Shown: positions 11,051 to 22,338 of the stretch, piece by piece
Layout of the letters: every line of letters begins with the position of its first letter
Numbering within the stretch: the stretch's first letter is position 1
Source of the DNA: Hydnum rufescens UP504
Lineage: Eukaryota; Basidiomycota; Agaricomycetes; Cantharellales; Hydnaceae
NCBI GenBank assembly: GCA_014904985.1
Contig: MU129224.1
Coordinates: forward strand, 1-39,468
Direction of reading: 5' to 3'
Length of the DNA stretch: 39,468 nucleotides
Notes under the pieces: generated by a model
The model's database searches: none
What the model saw: only the letters and a program-made list of their open reading frames with translations
Told to the model about the DNA's origin: nothing
Made by a program: the position numbers and the translations under genes

Positions 11051-13208
11051 AGGCATGGGAGCGGCACGATCTTGGGGACAGGACGGGGGAGAGCGGGACG
11101 GGGGACATGGACGTAATCGGGCTCATCGGGGAGGATGAAAGCTGGAGGGCTGTGCGACGGGAAAATTGACTGTAATGCATGGTCATATCCCCGGGGATAA
11201 TCGATAACTCCCCAAACCACATCGACCATAAACTGAAGCCTCGCCGAAGGCACCTCAGTTGGGCGAAGAACCTTCCAAGGCTGAATCCCAGCGCAGTTGC
11301 GGATGTTTGCAATTAAAAAAACACCACAATCCACAGTTCCTGTCTGCTGTGGAGACTAGGGAATCATAGTCAGAAAAGAACCAACAATGGAAGACCTGAC
11401 GAACAGTATCCTTAGACCCAATGAAAGTCCATGCCTCAAGGTCGAATGAACACGTCTCGAGCGCAGCGAGGTCTGCTAAGTATTTCCGCATGATCTCCGA
11501 TAACAAATTCAAAGGTGGAAGGCAGAAATATCGAGTCCATGTACGTGACAATACGTCTCTTAAAGTCAATAGAAACGGTTGCCCAGTGACTCTGGGATTT
11601 GAGATGGATTGGTACGATAATTCGCTCCATGTGCGTAAACACAGGATGACGAAGATCCTTGTGCCATGTTGCCACTTTGTCGAAACCATCAAGTAAGCGC
11701 GAAAAGAAAAAGGTGTTGAAGACATGGACGGTAGGGCATGCAAACATCTTCAGGACATCGATATACGAGTTGATCGCATCATCATTGACCAGAGTGCCAT
11801 CTCGAAACATGATGAAACCTCCTTCGGAAGGGAGGTGTGGAGGCCGTGGCCTCTGCCCATACTTCCTACGAGCCATGCTCTGGACCTAAGCCAGGAGAAA
11901 GGTATTAGATTCAAATGTACAGAAAAGCTTGAAAGTCACTCGCATTATCCAAAACCATCTGGGGTGGAGCTGAATAAAGATGATAAGCCGTAAGCTCACC
12001 AAGAGCCAAGGTGGTGAGTAATGGGTCCAAAGGAGGGTTAATCCGAGCTGATTCCAGCGCACCAGGCGCATCGGGATTCGTAAGCGGGAAGACAGAGATG
12101 GGAGGATTTCGAGCACAGAAAAAGGGCCCCGGGCCAAGAACTTTGCCACCACTTCGTACGACTTCGTCAATAGCGGTATGGACTCTTGTTGGGGGTCTAC
12201 CACTACCAATGCTTCGAGAAAAGCCTGCTCTTCATAATATTTCTTGTCCCTGTATTGGTAGTAGAACCCTGGATAGCCGTATGCAGGGGCCTGAGAACCA
12301 AGGAAATGGATGATCAAAGGGGACTGCATACTCCACTGATACAAGAAGGAAGTCGTGCTCCGTCCTGGTGAGACATTGGTCGTATTTCGCCAAGGTGTCT
12401 TCAAACATGGTATCCTGTCCCAAACCGTCTCGGACCACAGTTCCAAAATGGTCGCTGCAAACATGGGTACCCCATCTCGTTCCAATCCTCTGACGACTCC
12501 AGAGACACGGGAGTCCTCCAAATCCTCCATGCGGAAAACAGCACCAATGAGTTTGTCATTGACACCAAAATGGGGACAAGGCATCCCAAGTTCTCGCGAG
12601 AGGCAGGCAACAAACTTGCACATCAACCATTGCGCATACCCTCGACACAAGTAACCATGCTGAAGGAATATCTCCACATCTGCCATGATTCGCGCTTTGG
12701 TATCATGGTGCTCGAAATGGCATCGGAAGTTGGCACCAGGATATTCACATGATGGGAGAGGAACAGGGACATGGAATCCATTTCTCTGTATATGGGAATA
12801 CCACCTCTGGGCAGTGGTGCTCACGGATCCAACGAAGGTGGCCAAAGCATCCACATAGTGTTTCTTGAGGTAAAAGCGATTAGTGATAGGATCTAGGTCA
12901 CGGGGTTGAGGGGTGTTTGGATCACTCGGGTGGCAATAAACGTAAGGTAGGTAGGGAGATGTTTATTCCATCTTTGAGGAAATCGTGTAAAGTCAGGATG
13001 GGCGACTAAGTTGAGAGGGGCCGTGGAGAGCATATCGTTGGGAAAGGGCATCAGCGGACCAGGGTCCATTGACATTCATACTGCCTTCATAGAAGGCAAA
13101 AGAAGGATAAGTCTCCAACCAAGCATTTGGCAGCTGATCGATATACTGGAACAACCGGCAACTGTTGGTGTACATCAAGCTCAAGGTTGGTGACAAAAAT
13201 ATGGCCAT
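10954..13208 (-). pseudogene. Ulp1/C48-like SUMO peptidase in a long multidomain gene
   Basis: Cysteine peptidase of the Ulp1 fold, a family that cleaves SUMO or related conjugates and is often carried by eukaryotic DNA transposons. The catalytic part is at 10954-11876: His in SHWATV, Asp in VTYMDS, and the Gln-loop plus nucleophile in QQTGTVDCGVF. A 49-nt intron (11347-11395, GT...AG, CTGAC branch) joins DTVRQ to QTGTVDCGVF, and a probable 35-nt intron lies just upstream of the catalytic exon (about 11886-11920). An unnamed N-terminal domain (about 11930-13208) contains RCHFEHHDTKARIMADVE and GYAQWLMCKFVACLSREL. Frame changes near 13040, 12915, 12080 and 11510 remain unexplained by introns, so the gene is probably dead or poorly sequenced. 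Coding-like sequence continues upstream to about 13420 (SNTVYHPLEEYPDLC). Confidence 0.7.
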
Positions 13209-13511
13209 GATAAATTAGAGACTAAGTATAGATTAGTGATAGTGCAATAACTAGTGAGACAGAAATGTACTGATGTCAGCTGATATCTCCCCTGAGGCGA
13301 CAGTGAGGGTGCAAAGGTCAGGATATTCCTCCAATGGATGGTAGACAGTATTTGACAGCTGTCCTGAGCTTGACCACATGATGGGTTCTGTGAGATCTAT
13401 GGTCAAGGCACATAAGACAAGCTAACCGCGATGCAAACTGACAACATACACTCAACAGAAGCTTCAGATAACTCCCTGGTAAGGAGGAGAGTCGGAAGGG
13501 TCAACCAACAA

Positions 13512-13677
13512 GTTCTGGATCCTTGTGAGGATGATGCGATGCTCCAGAGTGCATCATGGCATCCTCAGCAGGGGGATCTTGAACCATTGAAGGGGTTCCA
13601 CTGCCAGAACCTAGTTCTTGACCCTCGCAGGGATGATGCAATGCTCCAGAGGGCACCACAGCATCCTCAGCAGGGGG
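13512..13677 (-). repeat. Two direct 64-bp repeats 102 bp apart
   Basis: 13512-13575 and 13614-13677 match closely (both start GTTCTGGATCC or GTTCTTGACCC and end CATCCTCAGCAGGGGG). On the minus strand they encode a repeated peptide beginning DPPAEDA and containing HHP, in a continuous frame. They may be the repetitive N-terminus of the Ulp1 locus protein. Confidence 0.6.
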
Positions 13678-13764
13678 GTCGTAAACATGGCTTGCGGAGA
13701 AAGTGACATCAGCACAGTTTGAAATTTGGATCTGTCACCTGCTCAAATCGTTCACCCACCTCAG

Positions 13765-13835
13765 TGTTAGGCAAACACCTCGAGCTAGACATCAGGCTAC
13801 ACTTTGTGTCGTTGCTTTCCGTTTAGTGGGCATGG
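13765..13835 (+). repeat. Single remnant of the satellite unit
   Basis: The string CTCGAGCTAGACATCAGGCTACAC followed by a TGTGTCGTTGCTTTCCG-like stretch matches the middle of the satellite unit found at 8520-9085 and 18125-18836, in the plus orientation. Flanking parts of the unit are not recognisable. Confidence 0.6.
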
Positions 13836-13920
13836 TCGCTGGACATTATTTTCTTTCATATCCTTTTCACCCTTTCCATCTTCTGCTGCCGATCGAAATG
13901 GGGACAATGACAACAGAACT

Positions 13921-14998
13921 ATTGTCCTATCGCAGGTGCCAGCTGCACACCCCGTCCACTTACTCCTCTACCTGAAACAGAAATCATTGATGGAGACACA
14001 CCTCCAAGGTCTCTATACATTCCTTTCCTGTCTTACTGTTCATGCCAGCAAGGTGTGGGCTCTGCTGCACAATGAAACTGAAGCAGTAAGTCGCCTTAAT
14101 ATCTGTTTGCTAATGTGAAGCTCAGTCCCCATCAATCTCCCATTCTAGTCACTTCCCATTATCTTCTCCCTCACTTCCAGGACCCTTGAAAATAAGTTCG
14201 GAAAGTACAAAACCTTGTGGGGAGATATCTGGCTGTTTAAGAGTTGTCTTAATCGGACAGACTTAAAGAAATATAGTAAGACAGATAACACTCAGGCTCC
14301 AAGCTCCCCCTGATGTACATCTTCTGGCAATATAGATTTTCAAGCTGCCACATACTCGAAAGGTATCTGCACCCAGTTGCGCAAACACTACAGGGGGGCA
14401 AGTCAATCGAGAACCAGGGATTGCGGTTCTTCCACATTCAACGAGTTGTCCTACACACACCTGGTGATCAAGTACCAACGTTCCTCCGAGATTGGATACA
14501 TCTCCCAACACCCATTCCAAGTATCCCCTCAACTTCAAATAAATGCCAGCACTCCCCAACCCCTCTAGAGGCTCCTTTGAAGTGATTGAAAGATGATTCT
14601 CTTTCAGTAGATGCAATGGATATCGATGACTTGTCAAACACCAAGGATGGATCTGCCATGGATGTCGATGATCCCCAGAGTGATCCCCTCCCAATCCCTA
14701 CTACCTCTGGTACCTCCAAGATCGATCAATATCAGCAATGAGGAATCAAACCCCAGCTCCTACCACTCTGACATCAATGATGCACCAAATAATGCCCCGG
14801 AACCCTGCGGGCCCTATGTGTGATCACAGCCACACACTGGATTGGGATTTAGAAAACCGTTTCCTCAGTCTAGATTCCCACCACAACATTGTTCATGTAG
14901 ATTCTCAGGGCAGGCCCTACACCTGTAAAATTGGTGGTACTGGGTTAGATATCAGCCTTGCCCAATTCTACTTCATCCTTGTCGATTCACGAAGTTGA
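13921..14998 (+). pseudogene. Fragmentary plus-strand coding remnants, unrecognised
   Basis: Several short plus-strand segments look coding but cannot be joined cleanly. 13930-14088 reads SLMETHLQGLYTFLSCL and ends near a GTAAGT donor at 14087; a segment after a TTCCAG acceptor near 14180 reads FGKYKTLWGDIWLFKSCLNR; 14313-14585 reads SIENQGLRFFHIQRVVL and FLRDWIHLPTP, then TGA at 14583-14585, followed in frame by an acidic tail (SVDAMDIDDLSN, MDVDDPQSD). 14738-14998 contains LDWDLENRFLSLDSHHN and GRPYTCKIGGTGLD. No family recognised. It may be one decayed spliced gene with a helical domain and an acidic linker. Confidence 0.3.
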
Positions 14999-15288
14999 CA
15001 ATTTCCACACAATAAATGATCTTTTGTTTGAAGAGTGTGCTTAAATAATAGAAAGCTAAAGGTGGTGATTAGACTGTTGGTGCTTGCTTTTTTATTCACT
15101 CCGAGTCGTGGCATCGCTACCCTCAAGAACTCGAGTTGTAACCAGGGTCATGGTCATCCACAATTGGAACATGTGGCAGGACATACATTCAGAAAAAATA
15201 ATGGGAAAAATCAAGAATATCACACCATAATGAGCTGCATATGCACATGAAAAACACTTCAGAATGCATTGCAGCTGAGCCAATCATA

Positions 15289-16484
15289 TCATACCTTGTT
15301 CAGGGAGTGAACAGTTAATAGTGTCATTATGGGAGTTCCCCCATCAGTGGCCAGAACACGAGTTTCTCGAAGATCCTGCAAATACTTTGCAATATATTCT
15401 GTGGCGCCACTCATATGAATTATCCCAGCAACTGCGGCGTGAAGCCTTAAGAACCATGGATCTGGCAGATGTGTCATATCTCCTGGATCCCAATGATCCA
15501 GAAATGTGACTATGGTTCCATCCACGGGGGTTCTGTACATCCTCTCATGTACTCTGACCATGTAGCAATGTGGAATGGGAGGAATGTGATAGGGCTAACA
15601 TGAACTTGTTAGATCAGCTCCACCATGATATGATAAACCTCACATCTGGAATGAGACACCAATCAAATCTGTCGAATGAGTGGTGCTCATTGAGCATCAT
15701 TACTAAGCGAATTGAAAGGTTCATTAATTCGACCTGTGATGTCACTAGGAGGAATGCCTCCAAATTGTTGGATAATACCCCACATCGTGTGGAGTTCATC
15801 TGGCCTAGGCTACAATTAACATGCCAGATCAAATGAAGCGGAATGGTCGACTAACGTCTTTCTTTTCGGGAAATGGTAGACCAAGGGATGATGTGAGCTA
15901 GTTCTACATAAGCCCGGCTTTCTTCGGACCAACATCCAGACATCCAATCAATGGCAGATGGGTAACTGAAGTACATAACCATCACGTTCCCTGGTCTAAA
16001 ATATTCTCAATTACTGCCAGTTCAGTAGAGTTGAATTTGGAATTTTTACCAGCTCATCAAACTTTAAGTCCTTGGTGTAAATTCAACCTGGATTGGTGGA
16101 TCAGGCTTGGGGGTGATCCCACTTGGAGTCTTCTCACCTGACGCCCTCACTATTGGTTGCTAAAATGACTTGATCAGACTTGATGGGGTAAGGTCACATA
16201 CTGGGTATGATGATATTGTTAAACCAAATGTTAGCTTGCAAGAGAAGTTTCTCAGGGTCTCCTTGCGTCGCAAGGATGGAATTGATGACATAGTCATGGG
16301 CACCTGGGGGGCACAGTCCAACATTGCCTTGAGAAAACGCTGCATGGACACTGGTGTTTTTGGTTGATTTAGGGTCTCCATGGTGATACAGAGACCCTTG
16401 GCCTCCTTGATCAGGCTTTTATACTGGTCCAGAGTTCAGGAAGGGAAGAGCATGGGCAATCAAGCCATCAACGTGGAGAGACAT
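15289..16484 (-). pseudogene. HNH-endonuclease family protein, degenerate
   Basis: Resembles the large agaricomycete HNH-domain family. On the minus strand, ATG at 16484 opens MSLHVDGLIAHAL; after a frame change, YKSLIKEAKGLC and MQRFLKAMLDCAPQ give the usual N-terminal helical region. Near 15870-15910 the motif YVELAHIIPWS corresponds to the first HNH histidine. 15660-15770 contains the core N-x-x-N...H segment, split by a frameshift: INEPFNSL then MMLNEHHSFDRFDWCLIP. The tail 15289-15561 reads PDPWFLRLHAAVAGIIHMSG and ends in VLATDGG, typical of the C-terminus of this family. Frameshifts and stops between segments show it is a pseudogene. It lies on the same strand as the Ulp1 locus. Confidence 0.6.
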
Positions 16485-18124
16485 TGTGGTAGTAAGATAC
16501 TATAATTGGTTAGTCAGCAGGTGCTTTCACCCAGCAATCCAAAGGAGCCAGACAGCCCCATGCCTGGTTAGTCCTTGGGATCCCACTCAACCTTCTGTGC
16601 TCATCCACCAAATATTGCATTACAGTATCTATGTTCAAGTACTATGGGCAGTCAGATTCTCTAATGAGCATGAGTGGAGCCAAAACGGACTTTGGGCAAC
16701 ATCCGGAAGCAAATTAAATCAGCAGAGCTGGTTGGCTCATCAATGTACCAAGTCATTTCTTGAGGTAGCAGTGGTGAACTTCTCAACAAATTGAATTATA
16801 AAGGAAAGCTAACCGGCCAGCAGGAAGAGGCGTGATTTCAGTTTTGGCAAGACTGGGGAAGATAGAATATGCGGATTTGCATCTGGGTGTTGCCCAAGGG
16901 CAAGAACAGCATTAGCTACCCTTCTGCATCAACAGTTTCTCTTAATTCTCAGTTCTAATTTTGATTGGGCAAAAATTTAGCCAACTACAAAATTTAAGTG
17001 CCCTGGGTCAAGAGGGGTCCAAAATGCTGCTAAAATCCAGGAGATATCATGTTTACTTTTCAGGGGTGACTTCTGGACAGTGCTGTTTTCAGCGGACAAT
17101 CTTCCATGTAACTACTCACCTAATTACTTGTTCATGGTTGGTTTTCTTTTGGGTTTCTTATCCCAGGGGCTCTGGTGGCCCCTCTGGAGCACTTCCAAAT
17201 TTTTAATTTTTAATTTGGCAGAAAGGAACCATGGGACTCATTCAAGCTAAACCTCTGGCCACATACTACAAGACACCCCTTTGGACACAGTTCTGTCCCA
17301 ATTGTGGATGAATTCTCTATAGATAATGAACTGAGGTGTTGGCAGTCACCACAGAGTGGTTCGAACTGGTAGAGGGGTGTCACAAATTTCAAGCGAACCT
17401 ATGGTCAAAATAGGTGAGCATGGGGATACCCTAGTGAAAGTAGCAGCCTGGAAACAAATCCTCCCCCTGATTACTAAGCGGGTGAGGGTGGACTTGAAAG
17501 ATCGAGAGCTCAAGTGGAAAGGCAGGAAGGATGTAATAGGAACATCCTTATCCTTGTTGGCAACCCTGCTCTTTTATAGTATTTACAAGAAGGTAGAGAA
17601 ACTACAGGAAAATAGGAGAATCTTTAGATACCAGTGCTGTAGTACTGGTGAGAAAAGAGATGAGTATTCTCGGTGAGTAGCGCTCAGCGGCATGGCATTA
17701 CTAATGGCATTCAAGCAGAATCTCTCCCTGATTACTAAGTGAGTGAGGATGAATTTGGATTGGTGAGACTTAGAGTAGCTCAGGTGAACAAGCGACAGAA
17801 GAAAGAACCCAAGAAGAAGTCCTTAGTATTTTTGTGAGCTTAAACTCAGATCCAGGAGGTAGATTGGCAAGGTTGTCGGCATAGCCTCACAGGGGTCACT
17901 TGTCTCCATCTCCAAATAGGGTTCTCAGTCGATTTTGTAATGGACACTCGCCGCAGACCCCGGTCGCTGTGGGGCCCAGTACATTGATTATTTATGCTTA
18001 TTGCGGACAGCAAAGGCAAGAGCATAATTCATGGATGGGCTTGGCAGTTGCCAAGTTTGGCATCCCATCAGCGGGAATTGGAACCTATTGCTCACTAAGT
18101 CCCCAAATTCTCCACATTTTCGCA
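16485..18124. other. Mostly featureless intergenic stretch
   Basis: No convincing gene. A plus-strand open frame at 17356-17676 (106 codons, Lys/Arg-rich) matches nothing I know. Two copies of a segment around CCTGATTACTAAG occur near 17464 and 17727 (CTCCCTGATTACTAAGYGRGTGAGGRTG), about 263 bp apart, suggesting an old tandem duplication. Confidence 0.5.
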
Positions 18125-18836
18125 GTCTCTCCAATTCATCTCAATCAACTTCAAGCTAGACATCAGGCTACACTTCATGTTGTGGCTTTCCATCAGCAGG
18201 AGTTGGTATTTGATCTTGCCCTATTGTTCTCCATTTTGTTTCACACGTTTTTGCAGTCTCTCCAATCCATCTCCATCAACTTCAGGCTGGACATTGGGCT
18301 ACACTTCGTGTTGTGGCTTTCCGTCAGCAGGAGTTGCTATTTGATCTCACCCTATCCCTCACTGGGTCTCACACTTTTCACACGGTTTCGCACTCTCTCC
18401 AATCCATCTCAATCAACTTCAAGCTAGACATCGGGCTGCACTTCGTGTCATGGCTTTCTGTTGGCAGGAGTTGCTATTTGATCTTGCCCTATCACTTGCC
18501 AGGTCCACAAATTCTCCATCATTTTTTTTTCATGCATTTTAGTGTTCTCTCCAATCCATCTCAATCAACTTCGAGCTAGATATCAGGCTACACTTCGTGT
18601 TGTTGGTTTTCCATCGGCAGGAGTTTTATTCGATCTCGCCCCATTGCTCACCAACTCACACAGTTTTTCCATTGCTTTTCACACGCTTTTGTGGTCTCTC
18701 CAATCCATCTCAATCAACTTTGAGTTAGACATCAGGCTACACTTGCTGTTGTGGCTTCTCATCTTCAGGAGTTGTTTGACCTCACCGTATCACTCAACGA
18801 GTCTCCCTGTTTCCCATCATTTTTCACGTGTTCTAT
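18125..18836 (+). repeat. Tandem satellite, about five 131-151 bp units
   Basis: Units begin at about 18125, 18256, 18393, 18544 and 18694 (landmark TCTCCAATYCATCTC). Each continues AATCAACTTCAAGCTAGACA, TCAGGCTACACTTC, GTTGTGGCTTTCC and CAGGAGTTGCTATTTGATC, then a variable tail often containing TTCACACG. It is the same family as 8520-9085 but inverted. The last unit ends about 160 bp before the KDZ start codon. The six-frame translations of this array are meaningless. Confidence 0.87.
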
Positions 18837-20681
18837 CAATCACAAACTACACAGCAGTCGAGTCATCACCCTATATCACCCCCTGCAAAGTGTCCTATCT
18901 ATCCTATGTTAGTCTGTCAGTTTTCACTGTTTATATTTCTGCTAAGCTGTCCTCTATTGTTGGGTTCCACAGTACACAGTACTCTGCCAAAAATGGCCTC
19001 AGGCATCAACAGAGCTCCACCTAGACTGAATACCCAGATGAATCATACCAAGCTGCAAGAAGATGCCATCCCTCATCAGCAACCCAGAACGAAGAAACAG
19101 AAGAGTTGAGCGAAATTCCCTAAGCAAGAAACCATTGGCCGTGGACCTTCCGGGCCCTTGTACTCATCTGCAGCTCCTGCACCATCACTGTCCCAGCTCC
19201 CTGAGTATGATGTTTGTGGATCGATTCCATTGACATTAGACTATGATATAGATGATGTCCCACTGATTCACATACATCTCAAATCTGACAAGCTATCTTG
19301 TCACGCATGTCAAAAACATGCACAGGCTCATCACTGGAGTTCCACCATGCTCCCCTAATTAATACAGCCCTTCATGGCCTTCAAGCAGCAGGGAGTGAGA
19401 CCGACCATGTCAACATCCACAGGGTGTTCGCCATGTTCTTGCCCCTATGTCTGCACTTTACAGGTGGTTTGCATCTTCATGGATTGTATGTTGCAATCAG
19501 CCAGTGTTTTCATTCCCTCTCGCTAATCAAGCATTCAGATCTTCAATATATCACTCTGGCTGTATGTCAATGTCAGCCTGCTGCAACCCAGTTAATCCAG
19601 CATGGCATCTTCCCATGTGCCCCAGTATGGCCATCTTTAGCAGTTAGTTTGGACATGCTGGAGTTTGTGGCTGAGCTCTTTGTGCATGTCGCCCCTAACA
19701 AGAGAGCATGGGCAGCAACATTGGAGAAATATCTCAATGTCTGTGGTTATCAGTTTGCTGCAAAGGATTCTTTATGTTGTCGATTCACGAATGCCCTATC
19801 TCACTACCAGATGCTGGTCCACCTTGTTGATATTGAGATATCCAAAATTGTCGATCTTAATCGGACTTCTGCGGAATGCCTCCCATCACATTGCACTCTT
19901 GATGAGGTGGCTCCAGTGAATGAGCACATTTACTGGAATGCACATAACTACATCACACCTTTGGTTCCCCAACATGAGCCCAGCTTGTATCTGCAATCTC
20001 ACTGTCCCCTTTGTTTTGGAGGAAACCATACTGACCGGCTCGGTATAGAAGAAGGATGGGGAGCTCCGATGACTGTCAAATCAAACTCTGGTTCAGCCAG
20101 TGTGTAGATGGGAGACTGTATTTCTGTTTTTATTCAATGGGCTGGTTCGCTCTGATGGTTGATCACTCTCTAACAAGTTAGGTATGGTACTCAGTGGAGG
20201 ATAAGATTGTGGTATGGACTAGCTATAGTCAATGATATATCGTGGGATGCTTGTGAAAGGCTTATACATGTTGTATTGAACTGTTTACTGCTATTTGTGG
20301 GTACCTATTTGTGTCCTCCTGGTCAAAATGCGGATTCTAAAGAGGACTCTAGACTAGTTTAAGCTTGATTTAGTATGTCAATGTGTTTCTTTCTTCTTCT
20401 GACTTAACTTTGTTTTTACTCACCTTTCCTTGGATGTCCAGCAACTCTAACCTTAGGTCCTGCAACTATCCTTGGCTCAGTATTTCATGTAGAGGGCTTC
20501 CAGTGACTTAGTCTTAACAACCTTGTATATGACTTAGCTCCAGATGGCTTTAGATCAGTACTCTCTTAAGATGCAAGCAGATTTGTAGACAGTAGTATAT
20601 TCCAGTAGTGAGAAGATGATGGGGGGATACAGGAAAATCTACCAGCTTTTATACCTTTCTGAAGGTGGCTGTGTTTAAAGA

Positions 20682-20925
20682 ATATGACTCACTCCTAGGT
20701 GAGTCATATGTGAGAACAATAGGGTTGTCAAGGAGAGTGAGTCATTCATAAAGTGGTTGCATGATAGGTGAGTCATTCATAAAGTGGTTGCAAGATAGGT
20801 GAGTCATTCATAAACAGAACAAAAGGGTTGCTAAGAAGGTGTTATCTTTCATAAAGTGGTTGCAAGGAGGGTGAGTCATTCATAAACAGAACAAAAGGGT
20901 AGTCAAGGGAGTGTTATCTTTCTTA
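20682..20925 (+). repeat. Short direct repeats carrying six TGASTCA motifs
   Basis: The 31-bp unit GTGAGTCATTCATAAAGTGG plus TTGC... is repeated at 20737, 20768 and 20799, with a shortened copy at 20871. An 11-bp perfect inverted repeat (20682-20692 with 20699-20709, 6-nt loop) opens the array. TGACTCA or TGAGTCA occurs at 20685, 20700, 20738, 20769, 20800 and 20872. That heptamer is the consensus bound by fungal Gcn4/Cpc1-type bZIP factors; binding here is only a possibility. Confidence 0.7.
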
Positions 20926-21117
20926 TCTGTGAGGTTCTAGAAGTTATTTGTGGTAATGGGAGATGAAATCAAAGGATATTTCCGAGTTCTTGGAGATTAA
21001 TTTGTTTGTAGTCCAGTGGTTAAGATGTTTTTGTTGCTGGTTGACAATGGGGACAAGTGCATGGGATGGGATTTGATGCAGAAACAACAGTTTACATCCG
21101 TAATAGACGTTCTTGGT

Positions 21118-21550
21118 ATCATTCGATGCGGATTTTTAACAGCTTTCTGGGCGCGGTGGTTCCGAGCAGATCCGGTGTAAACTGACAGAGAAATTTGTTT
21201 TTTACTGATGGGTGTTGATTCCGACAGTAATATTGTTCTGTAGAGTTCAGTTTTGATCTGTTCTTTGCGTGCTCAGTACCGTTGGATGCGGATTTTTTAT
21301 ATCTTTCCAGGCGTGGTTGTTCCAAGAGGATTGGATGCGAACTGACGGAGAAATTCGTTTTTTACTGAAAATCCCGGATTTTGACAGTAATATTGGTCTG
21401 GAGAGTGCATTTCTGGTCCGTGGGACTTGTGTTTGGTACCGTTCGAAAGGTGTGAATCGTAGCTTTCTAAGCGTTATATGGGCGTACCTCTCCGATCAAA
21501 ACTGACGGAGTTATAGAACGAATTCGATTTCTGCGTGTAGCTGTAATTAA
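21118..21550 (+). repeat. Dispersed ~160-bp repeat, three tandem units
   Basis: Units at about 21118-21279, 21280-21439 and 21440-21550. Shared blocks in order: a GTACC junction, TTSGATGCGGATTTT or GTGAATCGTAGC, CTTTCYRGGCG, then AACTGACGGAGAAATT and GACAGTAATATTG. The same family lies inverted at 34340-34620. Confidence 0.7.
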
Positions 21551-22330
21551 TTTCGTAATTGGTCATGTGATCGTCCAAAGGCTGGGAGTGGTGTGATTTC
21601 GTGTTTTCTGATACTGGATGTTTTTATCTTCCACATCGGTCTACTGTGAGTCAAGGCTTCCTTCACCCTCAATGGGTGATATATTGACTCCTTTTGTGTT
21701 TTCTAGTGTTTCCTGTATTGTCTGCATTGATGCCAACTTCCAACTCAAGCACAACTGTGATCTGGATCGAAGGATGGGCCACAAGGGTGAAACTGGCACA
21801 CAGGACCCTCTGGTTATGTTGCCTCAGAGTATATGGCTCAGTGATGAACATTTGGCTGAGTGGGAGGTGAAAATCAACTCCATGTGACCAGCAAAGGCTT
21901 CAAGGACTGCGAGTAAGCGAAAGGTTGCTCAGATGACTGAAGATGACACTGCCAATGAGGAAGATCATGTTGAACCTGGGATGATGTTACCTGCATCAGC
22001 TCTCAACCAGTGCCTAGAATCCTTCACAGCAGCTGATGGAAATCATGTCAAAGCATCCACCCAAAAATTCAACTCCATGGGTGTCATGGCACTTCTCTGC
22101 CAGCATGATCGGGCAATTTTCCTTGCCAACATGGTGACTGCTGGTGAGAAGCAGTTTTATGCCTACGCTCTCATTGCTGCGTTACTGTGTGAGCTACCTG
22201 AATGTTGGAAAGTCAGTCTGCTGTATGATGTTGCTTGTGCACTTCAGCAGAGTCTGGCAAAATGGCAATTTATGCCAGGGTGGCTTGACCAGATCTCTTT
22301 TGGTGTCTCGATATTTCATGCATATAGCCA

Positions 22331-22338
22331 CCAGTGGG
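22331..22338 (+). repeat. Left target-site duplication CCAGTGGG
   Basis: The 8 bp immediately before the MITE are repeated exactly at 23048-23055. Removing one copy plus the element restores the uninterrupted transposase codons across HQW-V. Confidence 0.92.

Larger units (their letters stand above)
20041..21690. other. Foreign or intronic sequence splitting the KDZ gene
   Basis: Between CPLCFGG (ends 20033) and IVCIDANF (starts about 21705) the family normally has only a short linker, but here there are about 1650 bp. It contains no ORF of note. It holds a TGASTCA-rich array (20682-20925) and a ~160-bp tandem repeat (21118-21550). A good splice donor (GTGAGT at 21651) and acceptor (TTTTCTAG near 21707) mark the last 60 nt as a normal intron. 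I could not find terminal repeats or a target-site duplication, so it may be a composite of old insertions. Confidence 0.55.

Noticed and set aside
17356..17676. 106-codon plus-strand ORF as a gene
   Set aside because: No recognisable motif, no intron signals linking it to neighbours and a duplicated non-coding segment overlaps it.
20737..20880. CRISPR-like array of ~31-bp direct repeats
   Set aside because: The units are nearly contiguous with no unique spacers of constant length, and the host is a fungus.
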